DNA from: Termitomyces sp. T153
Taxonomy: Eukaryota > Basidiomycota > Agaricomycetes > Agaricales > Lyophyllaceae
Direction of reading: 5' to 3'
Assembly: GCA_018296165.2 (NCBI GenBank)
Contig: JACKQL020000016.1
Span: 682,001-746,000, forward strand
DNA length: 64,000 bases
In this document: in pieces, positions 35,172-46,063 of the stretch
How the letters are laid out: the number at the start of each line of letters is the position of its first letter
Numbering within the stretch: position 1 is the first letter of the stretch
Notes under the pieces: generated by a model
What the model saw: the letters and a program-made list of their open reading frames with translations, nothing else
Database searches by the model: none
Told to the model about the DNA's origin: nothing
Program-made: the position numbers and the translations under genes

Positions 35172-35183
35172 TTACCCCCCCTT
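35172..35183 (-). other. Polypurine tract
   Basis: Plus strand TTACCCCCCCTT; minus strand AAGGGGGGGTAA immediately upstream of the LTR start TGTCATGACC. It is the expected primer site for plus-strand synthesis and gives the element's orientation. Comparable tracts (AAAGGGGGGTA) precede the LTRs at 52894 and 58128. Confidence 0.65.
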
Positions 35184-35546
35184 CAGCATTAAGACCCTCA
35201 AGATGTGGGGAGCAGGTCAGGGATTGGTAGGGGCATGGGAGTCAAAACCAAGTAATATTGATCAATCCACAGCAAGTGATGGCAGCATGGGAGGCAAAGT
35301 CAAAGCATGGCCGCTGCTTTGTCAGGGGGTTCTTCCCAATCAATTAAAAAGCCTTGGATGTACCCTGGGGCTTCCCAAATCTTTTGTCATGTCCTCTCGC
35401 CCCATTGTTTTCAGATGCAGACAAGGTGATCATGTACAACAGCGAGGGGGAGGAGTTTGAGTGTTGGCGCTGAGCTAGTGCCATGTGCTGGAGTTGTGAG
35501 TAGTGTTGACTTGTTTTCTCAGGATGGCTGATGGAGTTTTGCAGAG

Positions 35547-36979
35547 TTGTCCATGGTGGTGGTGGGTTCCTTGGAGGGTCCTAGGCAGGCCAAATTCCAT
35601 CCTGTGGTGCCCAGATTGGCAGCAGGAGACATAGAAGAGGTCCCACCATTGCAGCAAATCTCTCAGGTGGCGGTGACAGCAGAGGAGTTTGCAAGGGCAT
35701 TGGCACGAGCTCGGGGCCCCCCGACACTAGAATGGTGTCAAAACAAGGCCCCAGTGAGTCTTAAGTTCTCTTTTGTTATGTGTGCTGATCAGTTGTTTTT
35801 AGTGTGTTCTCTGTGCATGGCGGGGCAAGGCCTGTGTTTTTGATGTGCCCTCCATGGGCTCGCAATGTGACACTTCCATTTGCCTTTTGTGTCACGCAAG
35901 CTATGGGAAGTGCTTGATTTGTTGGAGTGGCAAGCGGCATGCATTGCTGCAGAGCAGGAGTGGGACAAGGACTGGGTGTGGGGTCAGCTGGGCAAGGCGC
36001 AGAAGACCCAGGTGTCAGGGGAGGGGAGTGCAGGGTGGTCTGCAGGGAAGGTGGGGCCTTCGTGGGATGGGTGGAGGGAGGGAGCATCTTCGGCAGCGGA
36101 CTATGGGAAGCAGAGAGCTTCCCCGCTGTTGGGGGTGGGGCTCAGCAAGAGGCCACAGGGGCATGAGCTGATGGTGAAGCCTATGGGGTCTCACATTTAC
36201 TCTCCTACCCCAGGCACGCCCTTGGAATGGGTGTCAAGTTCTCCAGAGCCCATGCCGTTGATCATGGAGGTCTTCCTTTGCAAGCAGGGGGAGGTTCTAA
36301 TGGTGGCATTGACAGCATGGGAGGGGGAGCTCCAATGGGTGAGGGAGGATTGAGACGTGGCACGGGCAGAGAAGGAGGCATTGGAGCGGGCATGGAACAC
36401 CTCAGTGCGAGTGGCAACAGAGCGAGCATTAGAGGTACAGGGCTTGTGGGAGCATCTGATGCAGTGGGAGGTGCAGCCCATGGAGGAGGTGGAGGAGCAG
36501 GGAATGGCACCAGAGGGTGGTTCACTGTGGGTGGAGTTGGAGGCAGCGAGGTGGAGGGAGGATTGGCTGGCCAATGAGGCTGCTTCAGGGTGCATGGAGA
36601 TCCTTTGTAAGTGTCTTTCCCAATTCTCCACCTGTTACTAAAATGGGTCATTTTTGGGGTTAGGCTGGGTGTGGGAGCACCGGGTTCTCTTGTGAGTGCC
36701 TCCACAGCATTTGCATTAATCCAAGACAGGTTGGTGCAGATGTTCATGGGTCAGCCTCCAGAATTGCAGCAAGGGATGGTGAGGGTGGGAAGGTTGCTGG
36801 CGGGGCATCATCGGCATAATGCTGTGGCTCCGGGGTCATGGTGGGAAGTGGCGGCAGATGCAGGGGAGGCTTTGCCAAAGTTGGTGGAGGTCTTGGCAGT
36901 GGTGCAGGCCCGTAGGGATGGTGGGGGTTCTGGGGGAAGAGTGAGGGGGTGGTTGGGCCCTACTTCTTGTCGTCTTTGA
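35547..36979 (+). CDS. Antisense coding region inside the LTR element (Glu/Ala/Trp-rich, unrecognised)
   Basis: Plus-strand segments that look like exons of one protein: VAVTAEEFARALARARGPP (35660-35720), KLWEVLDLLEWQAACIAAEQ (35880 on), MARAEKEALERAWNTSVRVA to LANEAASGCMEILCK (36357-36610), and LQQGMVRVGRLLAGHHRH to GGRVRGWLGPTSCRL (36760-36979). GT..AG boundaries are plausible between segments (for example GTAAGT at 36607). The composition suggests amphipathic helices or coiled coil. It runs opposite to the element orientation given by the polypurine tract. Unlike the surroundings, it keeps CpG and long open frames. It may be a captured or antisense accessory gene, or a gag if the orientation is reversed. 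Confidence 0.35.
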
Positions 36980-39900
36980 GTTTGCTGCTCCATTCCACCT
37001 TGTATTATATTTTTTTTTGTACTTCCAATGCATCTGCATCATTCCTGAGTGTGTGAAGTGAGACTTTAATCTGTGTGAGGGTGAGGTAAGTAAAACATGC
37101 AGGGGTGCTGGTGGGAGTTGAATCCCTAGTGGATCCAGAGGCAGGGGTTAAGCCCACTAATGCCGTCTGTGTTGGCTAGCCCCAGGGTTGTCGGGATGGG
37201 GCAGGGCACCATAGGAAGAGTTCCCAAGGCTCAGCAGGGGTGTGGGGAGTCTTCCTGTGGAGTTCCGTGGCATTTTTGGCCAGCGTTGCTGGGTTTGATT
37301 CTCAGGATCTTGGACCCAGGGTGTAGGGGTTTTCTTCAGTCTGCAGCAGAGATGTGTGTTGTGCTGGTTCAAGGGGGTGGACCTCCAAGTCTTCAACATG
37401 TGTTTGGGGTGGTCAGGGCTTTGGTCTTTTGTTGGTGCAGCTGGTGGGAGGGGCGGAGGTCTTTCAGCAGTCCAGCCTTTATGCCAATGTGGGTGGTGGG
37501 GTGGCAGAGGTCCTTTTTTAACAATGGTGGGGGTGGCAGGGTGAGGTCCATCCTTGGGGCATAGTCAATCAGAGGAGGGAGTCCCTGGCAGCTTAGTGGT
37601 GGAGCCCCCAGGGTAGAGTGGTCCCTGTAGTAAGTTGGCAGGGGGCTGTTTTACATGCCATCTATGCTGGGGGTTTGGTCAGTGTGGAGGCAGAGGTACT
37701 CCCTTAGAGTGAGGGTTGTGATTTCTTAGTTGGGGGTGCCCGGAGGTTTACATTTTGGTGGGGTTGTGCATGGTGGGGTTTTGTCAAGCTCTGGAGTATT
37801 GTATTTGGTGAAGGGCACGTGGGATCAGGGCTTTGCTGCACTCTGGAGTGTTGGTTCTGGTTGAAGTCATGCTCTGAAGTATTGCATCTATGAGCAGGCA
37901 TGCTTGGGTAGTGCTTTGGTGTGCTCCAGAGTGTTAATGACAAGGGGGCAGGGTTTGGGGTGATCAGTCCCAACAAGTTCCTTCTGGTCCGGAGTTGAGG
38001 TTTGTGGGTTCTGGGTCATCTATGTGACATTGCTTTCCTGGCCAAGGGTAAGTCCAGAAATGGGCAGCGGGGTCTTACATATTTCTGACACTCCCTAGAG
38101 TTTGGAGGGCTGTTGGAGTTGTATTGGTGGATGCTTCTTTGGGCAGGGGCAGCGCGGGGGTCAGTTGGGGAATGGCTCATTCCAGCGGAGATGCTTTGGG
38201 AGCAAGAGGAGTTTGGGGCTGTTGTCCCATGGGTTGTTCCTTCTGAGAGTAGGTGTTTCTTTTGTCAGGGGAAAAGTTAGTAGTCCGGAGTCAATATGAG
38301 AGTCACTTGGTGGGGGGTTCATTGGTTGTGTTGGCTTTGGAGGTGGTGTGGGGCTGAGGAAGGGGTCTGAGGCACATTTTGTCAGTCCACTGTTCCAAGC
38401 ACAAGTACCAGGGGTCTGGGGTTGATGTGGGAGTCAGGATTGGGTCTTAACTTGTTGGCAGGGTTGTGTCACAAATTGGAGGAAAAGTTCCAGAGTGAGG
38501 GTTTTCCTCTAGGTTTGCATCAGCACAACAAGTAGATGTTTGATGGATGTTACCACTGAGCAGTGGAGTTGTTGTATAAAAGTGGCGGTGGCTCCTAGAG
38601 CCAAGCTTGGATGAGGGAAGTGGGTCTAGCTGCCTTCCAAGGTTTTGGGTGAGTCTGGCCATTGTCCCTTTGTGCAAAATATTTGCTGCGTTGGGGGGAG
38701 ATGGTCATTCACAATTGTTGGAGGGTGGCAGGGAAGTCGGTCATGGGGGAGCATTGGTTTGGACTCCCTGGGAGTCATGGTGGAGTCAGGGCAATTCTTC
38801 ATTTGTGCTCTGGAGCAGTCCAGAGGTTGTTGTGAATGTGGGTGGGGGTTGGTCACTTCTTTGGAGGGCATCATTGGTTCCTTGATTGTCAGGGCAGAGT
38901 CAGTAGGGCCACTTCATTATTCTTGGCTTCAGGGTTGGTCTCTGTTGGGTGTGGTTGGATTCACCGGAGGTGTTGTGAATTTTGGGGGGGAGCTACTTTG
39001 AGGGTCCTAGAGTTTATTCTCTTCTTGGAAAGCATTTTGTGTTGGGGGAGAGGAGTGGGACAGTGGCAGGGCTGGGACTCCAAGGGCGGGATCATGGCAT
39101 GTGATGTCCTTTGCTGATTTTAGATGTTGATTTGCGGTGGGTGGCAATGGGGAGAAGCACTGCTCGCTTCTTGGGGAAGGCATCAGCAACTTTAGGGTAC
39201 TCTAGAGAGATTACTTCGCATGGGGTTTGTTTCTGGGTACTCCATTGGTGTGGTTCCTGCTTGATAGACATCTTCTGGCACAGGGGCAGGGTTGTATAGA
39301 GCTGGTGGTCAGTGATTTATGCTTGTGGGGTAGGAGCTACAGGGGCATCATTGTTGAGCTGGTATCATAGGTTCCCTTGGTTGAATGTTGGAGTCGAAGT
39401 GGGGGCCCTGGAGTTGTGTTGCTAGGGTCCGGAGTTGTGTGGAAGGGTTTGGAGTGGGTCAGAGGGGTGGATCAGAGCAGCTTCGAGTTAGCACAGGGTT
39501 ATTTGGGTTGTTGATCCTGGCAGAGAAGTCCTCCAAGGATATCAGAGCATATGCTCTTTGGGTCGTCAGGATGTTTGAGTGGGTTGATTGACAGACTCTG
39601 GGATGATGGTGGGGCTTCTCCCTCCCTTATATGAACATGTCAGCAAATTTAGAGTACCCTCAGGAACTACTTTGTATAGGGCCATCTTTCCTATGGTTTG
39701 TTCTGGCGGGGCGACTCCTATGCTAGGAGTTCTTGTTGTGGGAGGTGGCATAGTCTGATGGTGGGGTCCACATCTGATGGTGGTGTGCGGGGAGGGTTGG
39801 CATCAAGAATCCTCAATGTCCGAGGTTCTGGATTGAATGGGGAGTGTTGAAGTAGTGGGCGGGACTCTGGAGTTGTTCCTTCTCAAGAGTTGGGGTGCTT

Positions 39901-40643
39901 TGGTTCTCCTTGTTAATTTTGGGGTTGTGCTTCAAGGGCTGGGGTGGAGGTGCATATCCCTTCCTTCCTTGATCACCTAGAAGCTTGGGGATTCCTTGGT
40001 CTTGTTCTGGGGCTGTTGGGGTCAGGTTGGAGGCATCAGGCTCCTTTCATTTGTTGGGCAGAAGAGATGGCTGAGTCAGCCAGGGGGTCCTAACTGATCC
40101 CAGAAGTGGTTTCTATAATTTAGGGCATAGCATTGGTCTTGGAATCTTGCATTATTGTGGGTGGGGCTGCTGGGTTGAGCTTGATTCCAATTGATAGTGG
40201 GGCTAGCTTGGAGGGTGGTCTTTCTTGGGGAGGGTTGTGGGTGAAAGTCAGATGATCTGTTGTGTGGTGTTGGAGAAGTTGTCAAGCAATGGACCAAATT
40301 GTTGCTAGGGTTCTGGGTGAAGCCTTGGTGATGCTGGGTTTGGTCTTTGCAGGGAAGTGGAGCTGGCAGAGAAGGTATGGAAAGGGTGGGGGGTGGTTTG
40401 CAGGTTGGGCATGGGTTGAGGAGGGTGTCCATGGAGAGAGCCATTGTATGAGTGTAACCGGAGCAGAAGGGACATTTGATGTCAGATCCATGACTCAGTG
40501 TGCCTTGGCAAATTGGGCAGGGCCATATGAATCATAAGGGTTTCCAGGCACAGGTCAACCATAGACATCAGAATTGTTTGGTGAATGTGTGTGTGGAGCA
40601 TGTGCAGACATCACAAACGGAGTCAGGTAGAGTCTTGAAATTA
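36980..40643. other. G-rich internal region of the LTR element, no recognisable genes
   Basis: The plus strand is G/T-rich and the complement C/A-rich. Only short ORFs in all frames. Recurrent GGGTTTGG / TTGGAGTTG-like words are seen but no clean tandem unit. No reverse transcriptase YxDD, integrase HHCC or RNase H motif was found on either strand. Confidence 0.5.
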
Positions 40644-41787
40644 TGTCAGTTCCACTGACCACAGGGGCTCAGCTGCACTGGGCGAGTCCTTACTAGGCGG
40701 ACATGATTCCCTGCACTAACAACTGAGCACTCAGAGGTGTTCCAAACACTGGGGACTTGTGAGGATAGTTAGTGGGAATTGATCCAAGCAAGTCTGGGGA
40801 GGTCCAGAGGAGTAGAGGATGAGTTGCGGGGAAGGGGGACAGGCTTGGCGGAGTTCAGGCATAAGTCTGTATGTGAGTATTGCAGGTGCGGAGGAGGTGG
40901 AGGCTACGCAAATGACAGGAGTGGAGCTGGAGTTCTGATGGGGGATCAACGGGGATTGATAGGGTTTGGAGCCGAGCATGTAGCAAGGTCCAGAGTTGGT
41001 GAAAGAGTGTCAGAGGTTCATAATCATAATCATGGAGTTTGTGAGGGCGTTATGGTTGAGAGGACTTGAACACAATAGATGGAATCAAACAAGATGAGAT
41101 GGAGTCGAACAAAATGAGATGGAGACAAGACAAGAACAAGAATAGATTCAGGTGGAGACACAGAATGATAATGAAATGATAATGAAATGATAACGGAATA
41201 GAGACAAGACCAGACTGGGAGACTGAGAATAAGGAAAATGAGACACAGAACACAAAACATGAGAAGAAACAATCAGAAACACATCAGGTAAGGCAGGTAA
41301 TCTCAAGACTAGAGTACAAAGAGCTACTCTACATCTTATATACTGACTACTGGAGAGCTCCAGGAACATTGGCTGTAGTGGTGGGGCTTAGCAGAGCTCA
41401 ACAGAGTTGACAGGTGTTGGTTACAACTAGAGAGTGGGCCATGTTGATATGTTGATGGGATCAATTGTTGACATGGGCCATTCTGAGGTCATCGTGATAC
41501 TCTAAGGTAAGTCAGAGGAACCAGGGTGACAAGTTGATGACATGTAATGGGGTCAGGCATGGCGGGGGAGTGGTCCCAGGGGCTCAGGAGATCCAGGGGA
41601 AGCGCTGGCAGCTGCAGGGAAGATGTCAGAGTTGGCCAGGGAGCTGTCGAAGTTAGCCAAGAATGCATCAGAGTTAGCTGGAGTAGGTGCAGAGTGCTGG
41701 GGAAGTTCAATGGAGCATCGGGGGAGGTTCTGGGGGGACAGGGGTTTGTTGGGCAATGTACAGGGGTCCAGGGAATGGGTTGTGACA
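40644..41787 (-). repeat. LTR (5' LTR by polypurine-tract orientation)
   Basis: 1,144 bp, partner of 34037-35171. Has an extra 12-bp AATGAAATGAT-type unit near 41170 relative to the other copy. Followed by the CCATC target duplication at 41788-41792. Confidence 0.9.
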
Positions 41788-42430
41788 CCATCATAGCCTG
41801 CTGTCAAATGTGACCTCTAGATATTTGTAGCTCTGTTTTATTTCTATTGTTTGCTCAGTGACCATTTCATTGGGCTCTGTCCTAGTTAATACCAGGTCTG
41901 TTGGGACTATGTATGATGAGAACATGGGAAATTCACTACTGCCAGCTTATTAAAGGCAAAGGGTGATTGATGAGTTGTGAACTATTCAAATCCACTGTTG
42001 ACATGTTGCATCATGTGGGCCAATATCCAGTGGCATTCTGCCAGGTCTTTCTGACAGCCAGTTTTATTGAATCATTGACAAAGCCTACCACCATTTTGGA
42101 TTTGGAGTTGAGGAGCACTGTCAGGATGAGCAGTGCATTGTAGAATGCATAAAGTATCATTAAGAGAAGGCAACCCTGAGTGGTTCCATTCAGCACATTG
42201 AAAGGGTCCAAGATGAAGTTGTTGAATTTGAGTCTGGTCTTGCAGCAAATCAGCATCCATCAAATCAGCCTCACATAACAGTTGGGTACTCCTCACTTGT
42301 GCAGGTTGTGCATCAGTCACTCATGTGTTGTATTTGAGAAGGCACTCTGCACATCTAAGAATAATGCCACTGTGACTTTGCCTGTCTGCCATGCATCCTT
42401 AATCTTGCAAGTGACTGCACTTCAGGAAAC
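41788..42430 (-). mobile_element. LINE (Tad-like) 5' part: reverse transcriptase core remnant
   Basis: Minus strand from about 42430: KVTVALFLDVQSAFSN, RLKFNNFILDPFNVLNGTTQ with GCLLLMILYAFYNALLI (RT blocks), then MVVGFVNDSIKLAV, where the catalytic FADD/FVDD motif now reads FVND, and a segment leading into the CCATC site. The sequence continues at 34036 across the nested LTR element. The 5' part of the LINE (ORF1, endonuclease) is absent, as usual for 5'-truncated LINEs, and the catalytic Asp change plus stops show it is inactive. Confidence 0.78.
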
Positions 42431-44250
42431 ACACTAAATATTGTGTCAGAAAAATTCAGTAAATTTGTCAAATATTCTCTTAATGTTTCTTTTTTAGAAA
42501 GATGAATTTTTCCATGTTTTATTTCAAGAAAGAATACTCAAAATATTTGAAATGTTGTTGTTGATTTGCTTGAGAAACACATGATATGATTCAGCATGTG
42601 TTTCTCAAAAAACCTTTGTTGTGTTCTTAGTGTTGTAGCTCAAGAAACACTCTTGGTTCTTCTTGAGAAACACATGTTAGTATAACTTACAATACTTCTC
42701 AAGAAATATGCAGTAAAGAAATGTGATAATATTATACAAAAACAATCTATAGAAACATGTGTTGCATTGCTCAGTATGTGACTGTCAATTTGCTTATCAA
42801 GATGCAGTACTGAGTCTATAACATATAGTACAGAATTCTAGACCTTCCAAAAAAGAAAATGACAACAGCTTAAGTCAAGAAAAATGAGGGCAAATCAGCA
42901 GGACAGACAGGGCATTGACTTACAAGGAAAATCACCAAAATCAATCTCTATAAGCCTCTCAAATTCAACCAGCCATGGACAGCATGTGAAATGCTATACA
43001 GTCAATCATGAGCAGATCAAGATTTTGTGTGGCTGAAGCACTGTGCAACTACCTGGGACAGCATTGATGTGCATGTCTGGTTGATGCTTGATTGGTTGGA
43101 CAGCATTGTTGAGGGGGGTTCATCAACAACAATGAGTTCCTGTGTCTGGTTGAGGCTTGGTTGGTCATTGTTGTGCTCCAGTTTGGCAACACAAGATAGA
43201 GACTTGTGAGCCTGAAGCTTGTAAATACTGTGTAGTCATAGAAAAATCTCAATACTGATCTGTGACAAATGGATGGAAATGGTGGACCCTAGGCAGATGT
43301 TATCATACAGGATCTCCAAGTTTGGCATTGTGATCAGCTCTGTGCAGGTATATTTGAGCTGAAAGGTTGGCACTGTGATGGGGTTATGAGAAAGAATGTG
43401 CATTTGTGATCATTTGGACACTCTAACTCTGGATACTGATGAGCAGTAGGATGTCCTCCTCAGAATCAACAACAACACTAATGCTAGCCCAAACTTCTTC
43501 ATTTCCTTTTCATTGCCCCAAGCCCACTGCCATCTGTTTTCTCATATATTCTCTGCACACTCCTCTTGCTGTGCACACTTGCTTTTCCACTGTCAACCTC
43601 TAACCCCAATAACCCCAATCTAGACTAACTGTTGGTGTCTGTGAGATTCTGAAGTAGTAAAAGCCCATACTAATGCTAGTGTGAACCTCAAGTGGGAGAT
43701 TATGTACATCATTCTCTTGGGGAACAGGGGTGGAACATTATTCAGCTGCAAGGAACATGAAGAGATTGAAGATGGTACAGTCATGGAACCCTCCAGATCT
43801 CTAAGGCATGCTACAAGTTTTTGTATGAGAAGAGCTAAATTTGTCATTTGGGGTCCTGGCAGAAGACTCAGCCATAGAGCTGCTTCAATGGCTAGCAGCA
43901 AAACAAAAGAGGCATTGGCTAATAAATTGTGTGCATCAGATAAGATGAGGGGATACTGGCATGACAAGTCAATGTACAAGACTTTTGATCATTTAACAAG
44001 ATCAGGGTAGGGCACTACAAGTGCATGTGTTAGACATTGTAGTGGGACATTTTTTGTATTGTATGCTACATGTCCAGCAGAGTCCTCTGCATTGTAGCAA
44101 AAGTTAACAATGTTACATCTTGCAATGATGCCATTGCAATGTTACAATGTGTCATCATAAACACTTTGAGCAGACATCTTTGACTGCCCTTTTGGTTTGC
44201 AGGAGTCATACATTGTATTGTTGTCAATGGTATCAGTGGATGTCTGCTGT
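42431..44250. other. Unclassified CpG-poor repeats with short palindromes
   Basis: 42565-42725 contains repeated TGAGAAACACATG words in both orientations (42573 forward; 42595 as CATGTGTTTCTCA; 42664 forward), as in a decayed MITE or subterminal repeat. 43681-44010 has a 109-codon plus-strand ORF (GNRGGTLFSCKEHEEIED) of unknown type. Nothing else supportable. Confidence 0.4.
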
Positions 44251-44420
44251 CTGCCTTCCATTGCTATATCACATCCATTGCAAAAAGTGGTTCCATTAGC
44301 TGGTGTGTGCCACTATATAACTCTTTCCATTGTCTCTGCTTTCCATTGCTATATGATATCTGTTGCAAAAAGTGATTCTGTTAGCTGGTGTGTGCTGTCA
44401 TATAACTCTTTAGGCTGCTC
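44251..44420 (+). repeat. Tandem repeat, two units of 85 bp
   Basis: CTGCCTTCCATTGCTATATC.. at 44251 and CTGCTTTCCATTGCTATATG.. at 44336. Both continue with GCAAAAAGTG, TTAGCTGGTGTGTGC and TATATAACTCTTT. Differences are mostly transitions. Confidence 0.75.
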
Positions 44421-44699
44421 TGTTGTTGAGTTTTTTTGTCTGTTGCTGGATCCCATCACAAAAGCATATCCATTACAGTTACAGAAGTGTTTCCATTCAA
44501 AAGCTCTTAGTTGGTCTGTATAGATATTTGTTGAAATCTGTCAAAGTATTAGGCATGGGAAGCCATCACAGAAGCATTTTTGTAGGAGTAAGAAGCCATC
44601 AGAGAACCATTCATCTGTTGCAAGCTCAGTGGAAATGACCATGCCAATGATTTTGGCACTCCTCAAATGATTTGTGAAAATATCATTCTTAGAACAGTA

Positions 44700-45525
44700 T
44701 CATGGCTTAGTGGTTCACAATGCTATAAGGTTATCCTTCATCTCTGTCAGGATGAGGGTTTGACTCTCTGATCTGACAATTGTCTACTGATTTGGTCTTT
44801 CATTTTATTTATTGCACTTGTTCTCCTGTGCTTTAACCAGTGTTAAGGACACTCTGAAGCAAAATACTCTTATGGTTTGGGTGGGTATTCAGGCTGGCTA
44901 CCTGCCAAAATCCTTGATTGCACTGCAGCCAGAAGTGCTCTACAGAAGCTCTTAATTTGCTAGATATAGTAGCCCCCTGTGGCTTAATGGGTTTGAATGT
45001 TAGAGGTCTGCTGATACCTGCAGCCTCATATACTCAGGCTGAGTGTTTGAATCCCTTGCTTGAGTCTAGTGGTATGGAACCTTTTTTTAGTCATCATTTA
45101 AATCAACCATTGTTTGTTGCAATATTAACTTGCCTGATATAACAGGCTCTTGTAGCTTAATGGGTTAGAACATCAGAGCTCTGCCATTTTCTGCAGTCTC
45201 ATATGCTCAGGTTGAGGGTTCAAATCCCTTGCTTGACATCCATTGTCTATGAATTTGTTTTTAATTGTCCACTGTTTGCCACAACATATGCTTGTAGCCA
45301 ACTTATCTTTCTCTGGTTGAGGTTTTGAATTCCTTGCTTGATGTTCTGTAGTTGACAAAAGGTTTTTTAGTTATCATTTGAATTGACAATTGTTTGTTTC
45401 AGCAAATGCCTATAATGACATGCTATTGTGAGCCACCATGGATCAGTGGTTTGGATTGTTGGTTAAGCCACACTCCAACTGTCAAGTCTAGAGTTTGATT
45501 CTCTCTCTTGACCTAGCAATTTGCA
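44700..45525 (+). repeat. Cluster of five tRNA-like (SINE-type) units with Pol III A/B-box look-alikes
   Basis: A-box-like / B-box-like pairs: TGGCTTAGTGG 44703 with GGGTTTGACTC 44756; TGGCTTAATGG 44980 with GTGTTTGAATCC 45043; TAGCTTAATGG 45153 with GGGTTCAAATCCC 45216; a partial unit with GGTTTTGAATTCC 45321; TGGATCAGTGG 45439 with AGAGTTTGATTCTC 45490. Units 2-4 share a tail with ATTGTTTGTTGCAA-like sequence. Box spacing of about 53-63 nt is in the tRNA range. The units are diverged from each other, and no clean cloverleaf with an acceptor stem could be drawn, so these are tRNA-derived repeats rather than tRNA genes. Confidence 0.5.
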
Positions 45526-45638
45526 ATGATTCTTTTTCTGTTTGATTTCCACTATTCCACATAATATTTGAAGGCTTTAAATGCTTTGTAGCTTCAATTG
45601 TTTTGTAGATTTCTGTGGGTGGAACACTTTTCCCTGGT

Positions 45639-45746
45639 GGTCCAGTGTATACCTATTTCTCTGCTACCAGTGGTCCAGTGTATACCTATTTGTACTGTCA
45701 AAAACCTTCTGGCAGTAGTTACCAGTGGTCCAGTGTATACCTATTT
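45639..45746 (+). repeat. Three direct copies of a 20-bp word
   Basis: GGTCCAGTGTATACCTATTT occurs exactly at 45639, 45672 and 45727 (spacing 33 and 55 bp), each preceded by a CTGGT or CCAGT context. Confidence 0.8.
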
Positions 45747-46063
45747 CCACTGCCATGCCCATTTTCCCTGGTGCCACAGTGTACTCTCATTTCTCCTATC
45801 AGCAGTGTGGCCACAGCATCTTTTTTGCATCTTTTCTTTTCATATTTACAGGGATTCTATCTACATCAATGGGCTCCATCTTCCAAGTTCTGATTCCAAA
45901 TCCAAGAAGAAACCTGTGTTGCTTATATACTCAAAGTCAAGTGGTATATATGGATCCTCTGGAAGGGTTCCCACAACACTTTTTGTTGTGCTTGAAGAAG
46001 TTGAAGTTTCTAAGAGAACATCAGAAATGTCAGCAAAGTTGTGGGGTGAAAGGGCCAACAGGC

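Larger units (their letters stand above)
34037..41787 (-). mobile_element. 7.75-kb LTR retrotransposon without recognisable pol, nested in the LINE
   Basis: Two direct repeats, 34037-35171 and 40644-41787, each with ends TGTCA..TGACA, bracket 5.47 kb. The 5-bp target duplication CCATC is at 34032-34036 and 41788-41792. A polypurine tract next to the left LTR (35172-35183 read on the minus strand, AAGGGGGGGTAA) sets minus orientation. Near it a degenerate chromodomain-like frame (FLIDWEEPPDKAAAML, about 35320) suggests chromovirus ancestry. No reverse transcriptase, integrase or protease was found. The longest coherent frames run antisense on the plus strand (35547-36979). It could be a large retrotransposon derivative or a very decayed element. 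Confidence 0.85.

Noticed and set aside
36197..36747. Proline-rich minus-strand ORFs inside the LTR element
   Set aside because: They are the complement of the Glu/Gly/Trp-rich plus-strand frames; their low-complexity composition is what the antisense of that sequence would give.
45153..45240. A functional tRNA gene
   Set aside because: The B-box and T-arm look good (GGGTTCAAATCCC), but no pairing acceptor stem or anticodon arm could be drawn and sibling units are diverged, so it is treated as a tRNA-derived repeat.
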